In this document: positions 24,584-33,566 of the stretch, in pieces
Layout of the letters: every line of letters begins with the position of its first letter
Position numbering within the stretch: the first letter of the stretch is position 1
DNA from: Saccharomonospora marina XMU15
GTDB taxonomy: Bacteria > Actinomycetota > Actinomycetes > Mycobacteriales > Pseudonocardiaceae
Direction of reading: 5' to 3'
DNA length: 64,000 bases
NCBI RefSeq assembly: GCF_000244955.1
Contig: NZ_CM001439.1
Coordinates: 5,834,527 to 5,898,526, forward strand
The notes under the pieces: generated by a model
Told to the model about the DNA's origin: nothing
Seen by the model: the letters and a program-made list of their open reading frames with translations, nothing else
Databases searched by the model: none
Made by a program: the position numbers and the translations under genes

Positions 24584-25380
24584 GCGAGCTTGCGAGCCCA
24601 CCGTCGAACGAGCCTGAACCGTTGCTGCGCGTGCGGGACCTGACCTTGCGCTTCGGCGGCGTCACCGCACTCAACGGCGTCGACTTCGAGGTGCGGCGGG
24701 GCGAACTGTTCGCGATCATCGGTCCCAACGGGGCGGGAAAGACCTCCATCTTCAACTGCCTCAACAGCGTGTACCGGCCGCAGCAGGGCACGATCACGCT
24801 CAACGGCAAGTCGCTGCTCGGCCGCCCACCCGCGGCGGTGGCCGCCCTCGGAGTGGCGCGCACGTTCCAAAACCTCGGGCTGTTCTCCCATCTCACTCTC
24901 GTCGAGAACCTGATGCTCGGCAGGCACCACCTCATGCGCACCGGGTTCTTCTCCGGGATGTTGTGGTGGGGCAGGGCGAAGCGGGAGGAGATCGCACACC
25001 GCGCGGCGGTGGAACGGATCGTCGAACTGCTCGAGTTGGAGCCGTACCGGCGGATGCCCGCCGGGCTGCTGCCCTACGGCGTGGCCAAGCGCGCCGAACT
25101 GGGCCGCGCACTGGCGATGGAGCCGACACTGCTGCTGCTGGACGAACCGGTGGCGGGCATGAACCTGGAGGAGACCGAGGACACCGCGCGCTACCTGCTC
25201 GAGGTCCGCAGGGAACTGGGCCTGGCGATGATCCTGGTGGAACACGACATGAGCCTTGTCATGGACCTCGCCGACCGGGTGATGGCGCTCGACTTCGGCG
25301 TCGTGATCGCGACCGGCGCACCGAGCGAGATCCAGGGCGATCCCAAGGTGATCGAGGCGTATCTGGGAGGTGCCGCGTGA
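24571..25380 (+). CDS. livG: Liv-type ABC transporter ATP-binding protein (LivG-like)
   Basis: 269 residues: Walker A GPNGAGKTS, Q-loop ARTFQNLGLFSHLT, Walker B LLLLDEPVAGMN and the LivG-typical ILVEHDMSLVMDLADRV. The ABC signature region reads LPYGVAKRAELGRAL, where LSGGQQR would be expected; LPYG-type signatures are normal for LivG. ATG 24571 overlaps livF. Its TGA overlaps the GTG of the synthetase gene (GTGA), so the genes are coupled. Confidence 0.9.
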   Translation: MERVSELASPPSNEPEPLLRVRDLTLRFGGVTALNGVDFEVRRGELFAIIGPNGAGKTSIFNCLNSVYRPQQGTITLNGKSLLGRPPAAVAALGVARTFQNLGLFSHLTLVENLMLGRHHLMRTGFFSGMLWWGRAKREEIAHRAAVERIVELLELEPYRRMPAGLLPYGVAKRAELGRALAMEPTLLLLDEPVAGMNLEETEDTARYLLEVRRELGLAMILVEHDMSLVMDLADRVMALDFGVVIATGAPSEIQGDPKVIEAYLGGAA

Positions 25381-27218
25381 CTTCGAACCCACTCACCGCG
25401 CCCACCGAACACATCGCGGCCGAGGAGGAGGGACCGGCCACACTACCCGCGGCCCTGCTGCGCAACGTGCAGCGACGCGGCAAGGCCGTCGCCATGCGGG
25501 AGAAGCACCGGGGCTACTGGCGGGAATGGACCTGGGCGGAGTACGCACACCGGGTGGCGTGCGTGGCGGCCGGACTTCGCTCGCTCGGCGTCGAGCCGGG
25601 CGACCGGGTGGCCGTACACGCCGAGAACCGGCCGGAGTGGGTGATCGCCGACCTCGCCGCACAGGGCATCGGCGCGCAGTGCGTCGGGATCTACCCGACC
25701 TCACCCGCCGCCGAGGTCGAGTACCTGCTCAAACACTGCGGAGCTACGGTGCTCGTCGCCGAGGACGAGGAACAACTCGACAAGGCGCTCGCCGTTCGCG
25801 ACTCGCTGCCTCGACTGCGGCACATAGTGGTGATCGACCCGCGGGGGGTCGGCCAGGTCGACGGCCTGCTCACCTTCGCGGAGCTGGAGGAAAGCGGCGA
25901 ACGAGCAGGCGACGCGCAGGCAGGCTACGCGGAATCGGTGGCCTCACTCGACCCTGGCGACACCGCGATCATCGTCTACACCTCCGGCACGACCGGCCCG
26001 CCCAAGGGCGCCATGATTTCCCACACCAATCTGGTCGCCTCCGCGCGCACGTTCGTGCAGGCACTCGACGGCTCCGACGCCGACGAGGTGCTGAGCTACC
26101 TGCCGCTGTGCCACATCGCCGAACGTCTCACGTCCGTCATCGACTCCGTCTGGGCGGGTTCGGTGGTCAACTTCGGTGAGGGTGGCGCCTCCTTCACCCA
26201 CGACCTGCGCGACGTGCAGCCGACCGTGTTCCTCGGCGTGCCGAGGGTCTGGGAGAAGATGCTCGCGGGCGTGGAGATCCGGATGGCCGACGCCTCGCGG
26301 CTCAAACGCTGGCTGTATCGCACCTGCCTGCGCCAGGGCAGGCGGCTTGCCCCCTACCGGATGCGTGGCCGGATGCCGCTGCGCGCGCGGCTCCTCCTCG
26401 CGCTGTGCGAAGTGCTGATGCTCCGCCCGCTTCGCGAGAAGCTCGGACTGGCCAGGGTGCGGGTCGCGCTCAGCGGCGCCGCGCCGATCGCCCCGCAGGT
26501 GCTGGAATACCTGTGGGCCATCGGAGTGCCGGTGCGCGAGGGCTACGGGCAGACCGAGAACACGGCGCTGTGCACGCTCACGCCAAGCAGCGACATCAGG
26601 CTGGGCTCGGTCGGCACCGCGCTCGACGGCGTGGAACTACGCATCGCCGACGACGGCGAGATCCTCACGCGATCGGCGGGCGTGTTCCTCGGTTACCTGG
26701 ACGATCCCGAGGCCACGGCCGCGACGATCGACCCCGACGGCTGGCTGCACACCGGCGACGTCGGCGAGCTCGACGACGACGGCTTCCTGCGGATCACCGA
26801 CCGCAAGAAGGACATCATCATCACCGCCGGTGGCAAGAACGTGTCGCCTTCGGAGATCGAGAACCGGATCAAGGTCTCACCGTACGTGCGGGAGGCCGTC
26901 GTGGTCGGCGACCGCCGCAAGTACCTGACCGCGCTGATCGGCATCGAACTCGACACCGTCGGCGACTGGGCGATGCGGCGGGGGATCGCCTACACCACCT
27001 ACGCCGATCTCTCGGCCAAACCCGAGGTGCACGCGTTGATCGAGAGTGTCGTCGCCGAAGCCAACCGCGATCTCGCCGCGGTGGAGCAGCTCAAACAGTT
27101 CACCCTCATCGGCAAGGAACTCGACCACGAGGACGGTGAGTTGACCGCGACACAGAAGGTCAAGCGCAAGGCCATCGAACAGCGCTTCGCGGCTGAGATC
27201 GAGGCGATGTACCAATGA
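25377..27218 (+). CDS. long-chain-type acyl-CoA synthetase (AMP-forming)
   Basis: GTG 25377 gives 613 residues. The adenylate-forming signature is IVYTSGTTGPPKGAM, followed by a GYGQTENT loop, the hinge TGDVGELDDDGFLRITDRKKD and GGKNVSPSEIEN. The C-terminal catalytic-Lys region is ELTATQKVKRK. Size and the HIAERLTSV / PTVFLGVPRVWEKM segments place it among FadD15-like long-chain synthetases. Lying inside the transporter operon and coupled at both ends, it probably activates the imported acid to its CoA thioester as it enters. Confidence 0.9.
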   Translation: MTSNPLTAPTEHIAAEEEGPATLPAALLRNVQRRGKAVAMREKHRGYWREWTWAEYAHRVACVAAGLRSLGVEPGDRVAVHAENRPEWVIADLAAQGIGAQCVGIYPTSPAAEVEYLLKHCGATVLVAEDEEQLDKALAVRDSLPRLRHIVVIDPRGVGQVDGLLTFAELEESGERAGDAQAGYAESVASLDPGDTAIIVYTSGTTGPPKGAMISHTNLVASARTFVQALDGSDADEVLSYLPLCHIAERLTSVIDSVWAGSVVNFGEGGASFTHDLRDVQPTVFLGVPRVWEKMLAGVEIRMADASRLKRWLYRTCLRQGRRLAPYRMRGRMPLRARLLLALCEVLMLRPLREKLGLARVRVALSGAAPIAPQVLEYLWAIGVPVREGYGQTENTALCTLTPSSDIRLGSVGTALDGVELRIADDGEILTRSAGVFLGYLDDPEATAATIDPDGWLHTGDVGELDDDGFLRITDRKKDIIITAGGKNVSPSEIENRIKVSPYVREAVVVGDRRKYLTALIGIELDTVGDWAMRRGIAYTTYADLSAKPEVHALIESVVAEANRDLAAVEQLKQFTLIGKELDHEDGELTATQKVKRKAIEQRFAAEIEAMYQ

Positions 27219-28111
27219 CGGCCTTCCTGCAGAACTGCTTCGCCGGGCTGTCGCTCGGCTCCACCTACGCGCTGGTCGCGCTGGGCTTCGTGGTGATCTA
27301 CAAGTCCACCGGCGTAATCAACTTCGCGCAGGGCGGACTGCTCGCGCTCGGCGCCTACCTGGGTTTCACGTTCTCCAGCAACCTCGCGGTGGCCTTCGGT
27401 GTCGCCGTGCTGCTGGCGCTGGTGTCCGCGGCGCTGGTGGGGGCGACGTTCGAGCGCATCGTGCTGCGACGGATGGTGGGGCAGCCGCCGTTCGCCGTCA
27501 TCATGATCACGATCGGCTTGCTGTTCGTGCTCGAACCGCTGATCACGGCGATCTGGGGCTTCGACCAGAAGCAGGTCAACAACCCGTGGAACATCCGCAC
27601 GATCGAGGTCGGCTCGCTGGTACTCGGCGTGCGCGACCTGTGGACGATCGGGCTCACCGCGCTCGCCGTCGCCGCGTTCTTCGTGTTCTTCCGCTTCTCC
27701 TCGCTCGGGCTGGCCATGCGGGTCACCGCGTTCGATCCCGAGGCAGCGCTGGCACAGGGGATCAGCGCGCGCAAGGTGTACGCGGTGTCGTGGGCCATCG
27801 CGGCGGCGCTCGCCGCGCTGGCGGGCATCCTGATGGCCGCCGGACCTGGCGGGCTCAGCCCGTCGATCGGCTTCATCGCACTGGCCGCGTTCCCCGCGAT
27901 GATCCTCGGCGGCATGGACTCGCCAGGGGGAGCCGTGCTCGGCGGGCTCATCATCGGTCTGGCCGAGGCACTGACCCGCGGCTACCAGGACGAGTTGTTC
28001 TCCTGGGCGGGCGACAACGTCTCGGTGATCATCCCGTACCTGCTCATGATCCTGATCCTGTTGATCCGGCCGTACGGCCTGCTTGGCACCAAGGAAGTGA
28101 GGCGGGTCTGA
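27215..28111 (+). CDS. livH: Liv-type ABC transporter permease (LivH-like)
   Basis: A 298-residue multi-pass membrane protein with the LivH start (GLSLGSTYALVALGFVVIYK, then TGVINFAQGG). The cytoplasmic coupling segment has ALAQGISARKVYAVSW, and the end GLAEALTRGY leads into a last helix and RPYGLLG. ATGA overlap with the synthetase gene; the stop overlaps the start of the next permease. Confidence 0.9.
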   Translation: MTAFLQNCFAGLSLGSTYALVALGFVVIYKSTGVINFAQGGLLALGAYLGFTFSSNLAVAFGVAVLLALVSAALVGATFERIVLRRMVGQPPFAVIMITIGLLFVLEPLITAIWGFDQKQVNNPWNIRTIEVGSLVLGVRDLWTIGLTALAVAAFFVFFRFSSLGLAMRVTAFDPEAALAQGISARKVYAVSWAIAAALAALAGILMAAGPGGLSPSIGFIALAAFPAMILGGMDSPGGAVLGGLIIGLAEALTRGYQDELFSWAGDNVSVIIPYLLMILILLIRPYGLLGTKEVRRV

Positions 28112-29205
28112 TGGGCGCACATCGAAATCTCACCCGAAGCTATGCCGACGACCTCCGGCTGTTCGGCACGCCCGCCGCCAAGGTGGGGCTCGGCCTGCTG
28201 GTGGCGGTGTTCCTGCTGCTGCCCACGGTGGTGCACGACGACTTCTGGCTGTCGGTGCTGATCTACGTGGGTATCACCGCCGTCGGCGCGATCGGGCTGA
28301 ACCTGCTCACCGGCTACTGCGGGCAGATCTCGCTGGGGCACGCCTTCTTCATCGGGTCGGGCGCCTACGTCGCCGCACAGGTCGGTGGCAGGCTCGAACT
28401 GCCGCTGCCGGTGTGGCTGGCGGGCGCCGCGCTCGTGGGCGCGGTGCTCGGCGGCCTGGTCGGGCCGTTCACGCTGCGGTTGCGCGGCCACTACCTCGCG
28501 ATCGTCACGCTCGGGCTGGTCTTCATCGGCGAGCACCTGTGGCGGAACCTGACGCCGATCACCGGAGGGAACTCCGGAACGGCGGTACAGGCCTCGCCTG
28601 CGATCGGACCGGTCGATTTCGACGGGCTGACGTTGCTCGGCGAGAGCTACTCCCGCAACCAGGGCTGGTTCTGGCTGGTGTGGGGTCTGGTCGCGATCGT
28701 GGCGCTGCTGGCGAAGAACCTCGTGCGGACCAGGCCGGGCAGGGCGTTGCAGGCCGTGCGTGACCGCGACCAGGCCGCCGAGGTGATCGGGGTGCGTGCG
28801 GGCCGGTACAAGATCGGGGCGTTCATGCTGTCCAGTGCCATCGCCTCGGCGGCGGGCGCGCTGTTCGGCTCCTACCAGCAGTTCGTCAGCCCCGACGAGT
28901 GGAACCTGCTGCTGTCCATCCAGTACATCGCGATCGTGATCGTCGGAGGGCTCGGCACGATCTTCGGCGCCGTACTCGGCGCGGTGTTCGTCGGCGCCCT
29001 TCCCGCGCTGATCGACCGCTACAGCGACGCGATCCCCGGCGTACGCACCAGCGTCGGCGGTGACGGATTCATCAGCGTCTTCGCGCTCAACCAGGCGCTG
29101 TTCGGGGTGCTCATAGTGCTGTTCCTGGTCCTGGAGCCACGTGGTCTCGCAGGAATCTGGCTACGGGTCAAGACCTACTTCAAGACCTGGCCCTTCTCCT
29201 ACTGA
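28111..29205 (+). CDS. livM: Liv-type ABC transporter permease (LivM-like)
   Basis: A 364-residue permease with the family motifs GLNLLTGYCGQISLGHAFF near the N-terminus and GHYLAIVTLGL in the middle. The coupling loop is AVRDRDQAAEVIGVRAGRYK. The ATG at 28111 shares a base with the livH stop. It forms the membrane pore with LivH. Confidence 0.9.
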   Translation: MGAHRNLTRSYADDLRLFGTPAAKVGLGLLVAVFLLLPTVVHDDFWLSVLIYVGITAVGAIGLNLLTGYCGQISLGHAFFIGSGAYVAAQVGGRLELPLPVWLAGAALVGAVLGGLVGPFTLRLRGHYLAIVTLGLVFIGEHLWRNLTPITGGNSGTAVQASPAIGPVDFDGLTLLGESYSRNQGWFWLVWGLVAIVALLAKNLVRTRPGRALQAVRDRDQAAEVIGVRAGRYKIGAFMLSSAIASAAGALFGSYQQFVSPDEWNLLLSIQYIAIVIVGGLGTIFGAVLGAVFVGALPALIDRYSDAIPGVRTSVGGDGFISVFALNQALFGVLIVLFLVLEPRGLAGIWLRVKTYFKTWPFSY

Positions 29206-29222
29206 CGCAAGGAGGCGTCGTC

Positions 29223-30512
29223 ATGAGAACGAACCGACGGCAACGACACGGAGTGCTCGCCGTACTCGCGACCACCGCACTGCTGGTGGCTGCATGCGGT
29301 GGAGCGGGAGACGAAGGCGGCTCACAGGGTGGGCAGGCGGGCCAGCCGGGCAACACGGCGGGCTTCGACGGCACCACCATCAAGCTGGGTGTGCTCAGCC
29401 CGCTGTCCGGCCCGACCGCGGTGATCGGCCAGCCGCTCACCAACGGGAACAAGGTGTGGTTCGACCACATCAACGCCCAGGGCGGCATCGCGGGCAAGTA
29501 CAAGGTCGAACTGGTGCAGGAGGACACGCAGTACAAGCCGGACATCACCGTCCAGCGCTACAACAAGATCAAGAACGATGTGGTGGCGTTCACCCAGATC
29601 CTAGGCACCGCGCCGACCCTGGCCGTGAAGCCGCTGCTGGAAAGCGACAAGATGGTCGCCGCTCCCGCCTCGCTCGACGCGTTCTGGGTCCGCGAACCCA
29701 ACCTGCTTCCGGTGGGCGCGCCGTACCAGATCCAGGCCATCAACGCGATGGACCACTATCTGAGCGAGGGTGGCGGCTCGACCGACTCCAAGATCTGCAC
29801 GATGGTGCAGGACGACGTCTACGGTGAGGCAGGCCAGGAAGGCGTCGAATTCGCGGCCAAGGAAAACGGCTTCACCGTGGCCAACACGCAGAAGTTCAAG
29901 GTGAACACCGAGAACTACGCGGGCCAGATCGGCGCGCTCGCGGGCGCGGGCTGCGAGATGGTGTTCCTCACCGCGACCCCTTCGGACGCGGGCAAGATCT
30001 GGGGCACCGCCGCGCAGGCGAAGTTCACGCCGCAGTGGTACGCGCAGTCGCCGAGCTGGGTCGGCGCGCTGGCGAAGTCGGCCGTGGCTCCCTACATGAA
30101 GCAGTACGTCAGGATCGTGGCCGAGGGAACCGAATGGGGCGACGAGTCGGTGCCCGGCATGAAGGACATGATGGACCGGGTGAAGAAGTACGCCCCGCAG
30201 CAGGAACCCGACTACTACTTCGCGTTCGGCTACAACCAGGGCCGCGCGATGACGGCGTTGCTGGAGAAGGCCGTCGAGCGCGGCGACCTGTCGCGCGAGG
30301 GCCTGCTGAAAGCCAGCGAGGAACTCGGCGTGGTGTCCTTCGACGGACTCACCGACGACTACACCTACGGCCCGGCGGACAAGCGCAACCCGCCGCGTTC
30401 CTCGACGGTGTTCACCGTGGCCCCGGACAAGCCGTTCGGGCTCACCGCGGCGAAGTACAACTTCACCTCCGACGCGGCGAAGAAGTTCGAGTTCACCAAG
30501 GCCGACGGCTGA
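29223..30512 (+). CDS. Liv-type ABC transporter substrate-binding lipoprotein
   Basis: A 429-residue periplasmic-binding-like class I protein. The signal peptide ends in the lipobox VAAC and is followed by a Gly-rich spacer. The ligand domain opens with IKLGVLSPLSGPTAVIGQP and contains a VQDDVYGEAGQEG segment. It ends the operon, 17 bp after livM with AAGGAGGCG, and is followed by a strong terminator. The ligand is not evident; operon context suggests an organic acid. Confidence 0.88.
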   Translation: MRTNRRQRHGVLAVLATTALLVAACGGAGDEGGSQGGQAGQPGNTAGFDGTTIKLGVLSPLSGPTAVIGQPLTNGNKVWFDHINAQGGIAGKYKVELVQEDTQYKPDITVQRYNKIKNDVVAFTQILGTAPTLAVKPLLESDKMVAAPASLDAFWVREPNLLPVGAPYQIQAINAMDHYLSEGGGSTDSKICTMVQDDVYGEAGQEGVEFAAKENGFTVANTQKFKVNTENYAGQIGALAGAGCEMVFLTATPSDAGKIWGTAAQAKFTPQWYAQSPSWVGALAKSAVAPYMKQYVRIVAEGTEWGDESVPGMKDMMDRVKKYAPQQEPDYYFAFGYNQGRAMTALLEKAVERGDLSREGLLKASEELGVVSFDGLTDDYTYGPADKRNPPRSSTVFTVAPDKPFGLTAAKYNFTSDAAKKFEFTKADG

Positions 30513-30526
30513 GCTGAGGCCTCATC

Positions 30527-30567
30527 CGCACGCCACGGCGGCCCTCGTCAGGCCGCCGTGGCGTGCG
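30527..30567. terminator. bidirectional terminator after the Liv-type operon
   Basis: A perfect 17-bp inverted repeat (30527-30543 and 30551-30567) with a 7-base loop. Its right arm overlaps the last codons of the convergent M20 gene, so it probably serves the plus-strand operon and perhaps both. Confidence 0.8.
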
Positions 30568-31960
30568 CGTGCAGGATGTGGGCGAGGGCCTCGCTGACCC
30601 GCTCGGTCTGCGGCAGATGGAGCCACTCGTCGGGCACGTGCGCGTTGTTGCCGGGTCCCCTCGGTCCGGTTACGACGAACTGCGCCCTCGGGTAGGCATG
30701 CCCGAACTGGCCGAGGAACGGGATCGTGCCGCCGAGACCGAGCGCGCGCCACGGCTTGCCGAACACCTCGGCACTCACCGTGTCCAGCGCCGAGGTCAGC
30801 CAACCCGCCATCGGCGGGGCGTTCCAGCCACTGGCGGCCTCTGCCCTGTCGATACGCACCCGCGCGCCGTAGGGAACGTCGCTGGTGAGCACGCGGGTGA
30901 TGGCGCGCAGCGCCGCCGCCGCGTCGACCGTGGGCGGCAGCCGGAAGCTGAGTTTGAGACTGGTGTAGGGACGAAGCACGTTGCCAGCGTCCTGCAGCGG
31001 CGGAAGCCCTTCGGCACCGGTGACCGACAGGGTGGTGCGCCAGGTGTTGTTCAGCGCCAACTCCACCGGGTCGTCGGTGACGGTGCGCACGCCTTCGGCG
31101 AGCGGGAGGGTGGGGGTGAGGAAACCTTCGGCGGCGGCGGTGCGCACCTCGGCCAGCCGATCGGCCGGTGGCTCGGCCCCGCATTCGGGTAGCAGGGTGC
31201 GGCCGGTGGCGGAGTCCTCGATGCGGTCGAGCAACTGCCTGACCACCCGGAACGAACTGGCGACGATGCCGCTGCCGTGGCCGGAGTGCACCCCCGCGTC
31301 CAGCACACGCACCGTGAGATCGGCGAAGGCGATCCCACGCAGGGACGTAGCAAGCCACAGCCGCTCGTAGTCCGCTCCCGCGGTGTCCAGACACACCACG
31401 AGCCCCACCGTGCCAAGGCGCGGCGCGAGGTGGTCCAGGTAGGCGGGCAGGTCGGCGCTTCCCGACTCCTCACCGGTTTCCAGCAACACCACCGTGCGCG
31501 CGTGACTGCCGCCCGCGGCCTGCGACGCCTCGAGTGCCACCGCCGCGGCGAAGGCGGCGTAGCCGTCGTCACCGGCTCCCCTGCCGTAGAGCCGGTCGTC
31601 CTTGAGCACCGGCGTCCACGGGTCGAGACCCGGTGACCATTCACCGGCCGCCGGTTGCTTGTCGAGGTGGCCGTAGACCACCACAGTCTCCTCGGTGGCG
31701 GCGGATCTGGCGGGCACGTCGAGCAGCAGCACGGGCGTGCGGCCGGGCAGCTCGACGATCTCGGTTCGCGCGCCTTCGATCGGGCGCTCGGCCAGCCAGC
31801 TGCGCACCTGTTCCACGGCGGCGTGCAACTGACCGCGCCGGGCCCAGTCGGAGTCGAACGCAGGGGACAGCGCGGGGATTCGCACGAATTCCGACAGCCC
31901 TGCAAGCGCCTCCCGCGCCCACAAGGCTCCTACCGTCTCGCGCACCACTCGCAGATCCAT
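30548..31960 (-). CDS. M20 family metallopeptidase, copy 2
   Basis: This 470-residue paralogue of the 22262-23689 protein has the same active-site blocks in the same order: GHLDKQP, GRGAGDDGYAAFA, ETGEESGS, VCLDTAG and NAHVPDEW. Shared segments such as RIPALSPAFDSDW and EVFGKPWRALGLGG show recent common ancestry. Both copies point the same way and bracket the transporter operon. One may have diverged in substrate. A long dyad lies just upstream of its start. Confidence 0.87.
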   Translation of the reverse strand: MDLRVVRETVGALWAREALAGLSEFVRIPALSPAFDSDWARRGQLHAAVEQVRSWLAERPIEGARTEIVELPGRTPVLLLDVPARSAATEETVVVYGHLDKQPAAGEWSPGLDPWTPVLKDDRLYGRGAGDDGYAAFAAAVALEASQAAGGSHARTVVLLETGEESGSADLPAYLDHLAPRLGTVGLVVCLDTAGADYERLWLATSLRGIAFADLTVRVLDAGVHSGHGSGIVASSFRVVRQLLDRIEDSATGRTLLPECGAEPPADRLAEVRTAAAEGFLTPTLPLAEGVRTVTDDPVELALNNTWRTTLSVTGAEGLPPLQDAGNVLRPYTSLKLSFRLPPTVDAAAALRAITRVLTSDVPYGARVRIDRAEAASGWNAPPMAGWLTSALDTVSAEVFGKPWRALGLGGTIPFLGQFGHAYPRAQFVVTGPRGPGNNAHVPDEWLHLPQTERVSEALAHILHAHATAA

Positions 31961-31970
31961 GCCCTTGATC

Positions 31971-32000
31971 GTGACACGACATTGACGTGTCGCATGTCAC
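31971..32000. promoter_or_regulatory. dyad upstream of M20 copy 2
   Basis: GTGACA (31971-31976) mirrors TGTCAC (31995-32000), and inside it CGACA (31977-31981) mirrors TGTCG (31988-31992). The element begins 10 bp upstream of the peptidase ATG and could be an operator or overlap its promoter. No match to a named regulator is claimed. Confidence 0.45.
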
Positions 32001-32183
32001 ACTTGGGAGGTAGCAGGTCGGGACGCGGCGATCCGCAACACCGTTGCCTGCCGGGTGAAACCGTCGCGTGCACTGGTCAACTCGGCGCTCGCAGGTACGA
32101 CTTTCGGCGGGCACACGTTCGGCCGTCCTAACGTTTTCGCTGCTCAGCGACACAATGCGGGCAACGAATCGGACTCGAGGACT

Positions 32184-32199
32184 CACCCGCATGCGGGTG
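32184..32199. promoter_or_regulatory. 16-bp perfect palindrome upstream of the E1-alpha gene
   Basis: CACCCGCATGCGGGTG is its own reverse complement and lies about 140 bp before the dehydrogenase start. Apart from this and the 31971-32000 dyad, the 376-bp region 31961-32336 shows no gene that I can support. It must contain the promoters of both divergent units. Confidence 0.45.
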
Positions 32200-32336
32200 T
32201 TCATGCCAGGATTACCGCGTGAACCGTCACCGCCGACGGGCACCCGGGCGCTCGGACCGAGGCACGCCAGGTGACCGTCGGTGCGCCGCGGAGGTCGCCA
32301 CAAGCGGCCTCGTGGCACGACATCAAGGAGAAGCGC

Positions 32337-33566
32337 ATGTCGTCCCCCGAACAGTGGACGCGCCCTGAACCTGGCGCCGGACCGGCCGCGACAGCGGCGC
32401 AACCGTCCCCAGAACAGGTGATAGCGGGCTTGCGAGCAACAGCGGAGGGCGGGGCAGAACTCACCCAACTGCTCACGCCCGAAGGCGAGCGACAGCCGTC
32501 GCGATTCGATCCCTACCTTGCCGACATCGACGACGCCGCACTGCGCGGGCTGTACCGGGACATGGTCCTGGTGCGCCGCGCCGACCGGGAATGCAACGCG
32601 ATGCAGCGGCAGGGCCAACTGGGGATCTGGGTGCCGCTGCTCGGCCAGGAGGCCGCACAGGTCGGTTCGGGCAGAGCACTGAAACCGCAGGACATGGCTT
32701 TCCCCAGCTACCGCGAGCACGGCGTCGCCTACACGCGCGGCGTCGACTTCCGCGAACTGCTCGGGATCTTCCGCTGCACCGATCACAGCGCATGGGACTT
32801 CCGCGAGCACGGTTTCCACCCCTACACGATCGTCATCGGCAACCAGGTGCTCAACGCCACCGGCTACGCCATGGGGCAGAAGTTCGAGGGCAAGGTCGGC
32901 AACACCGACCCCGACGGCAAGCCGTCCGGCACCGACGAGGCCACCATCGTCTACTTCGGGGACGGCGCCACCAGCCAGGGCGATGTGCACGAGGGGTTCG
33001 TGTGGGCCGCCGTCTACGACGCGCCGGTGGTGTTCTTCTGCCAGAACAACCAGTGGGCCATCTCCGAACCCACCGAACGGCAGTCACGGCTACCGCTCTA
33101 CCAGCGGGCTCGCGGCTACGGCTTCCCTGGCATCCGCGTCGACGGCAACGACGTGCTCGCCTGCCTCGCCGTCACCAGGTGGGCGCTCGACGAGTGCAGG
33201 CACGGCAACGGCCCCGTGCTGATCGAGGCGTTCACCTACCGCATGGACGCGCACACGACCACGGACGACCCGACGCGGTACCGGCTGTCCGACGAGATCG
33301 AGGTCTGGAAGCACAAGGACCCCATCGAGCGCGTCCGCGTGCACCTGGCCCGCACCGGCGGCGCCGACCAGGAATTCTTCGACCAGGTGCAGGCCGACGC
33401 CGACGCCTTCGCGGCCGAACTGCGCGACTACTGCTTCAACATGCCGGACCCACCACCCGAGCGGATCTTCTCGGAGGTGTACGCCGAACCGTCCGCCGCG
33501 CTCGACGCCCAGCGGGAGGAGTACCTGGCCTACCTCTCCGGGTTCGCCGACGGAGGTGAGCAGTGA
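32337..33566 (+). CDS. bkdA: 2-oxoacid dehydrogenase E1 alpha subunit (branched-chain type)
   Basis: The 409-residue TPP-dependent subunit starts at ATG 32337 after AAGGAG. The TPP/Mg motif is GDGATSQGDVHEG, continuing to FFCQNNQWAIS. The phosphorylation-loop-like region is TYRMDAHTTTDDPTRYR. GQEAAQVGSG and PSYREHGV are typical of E1 alpha. With E1 beta and E2 downstream it decarboxylates branched-chain 2-oxoacids (or pyruvate) and passes the acyl group to the lipoyl domain. Assignment to branched-chain rather than pyruvate type rests on organisation and length, so it is probable, not proven. Confidence 0.87.
   Translation: MSSPEQWTRPEPGAGPAATAAQPSPEQVIAGLRATAEGGAELTQLLTPEGERQPSRFDPYLADIDDAALRGLYRDMVLVRRADRECNAMQRQGQLGIWVPLLGQEAAQVGSGRALKPQDMAFPSYREHGVAYTRGVDFRELLGIFRCTDHSAWDFREHGFHPYTIVIGNQVLNATGYAMGQKFEGKVGNTDPDGKPSGTDEATIVYFGDGATSQGDVHEGFVWAAVYDAPVVFFCQNNQWAISEPTERQSRLPLYQRARGYGFPGIRVDGNDVLACLAVTRWALDECRHGNGPVLIEAFTYRMDAHTTTDDPTRYRLSDEIEVWKHKDPIERVRVHLARTGGADQEFFDQVQADADAFAAELRDYCFNMPDPPPERIFSEVYAEPSAALDAQREEYLAYLSGFADGGEQ

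Noticed and set aside
24963-25376. Extension of the acyl-CoA synthetase frame upstream of 25377
   Set aside because: The extension lies wholly inside livG in another frame and encodes Arg/Gly-rich shadow sequence. GTG 25377 coupled to the livG stop is the sensible start.
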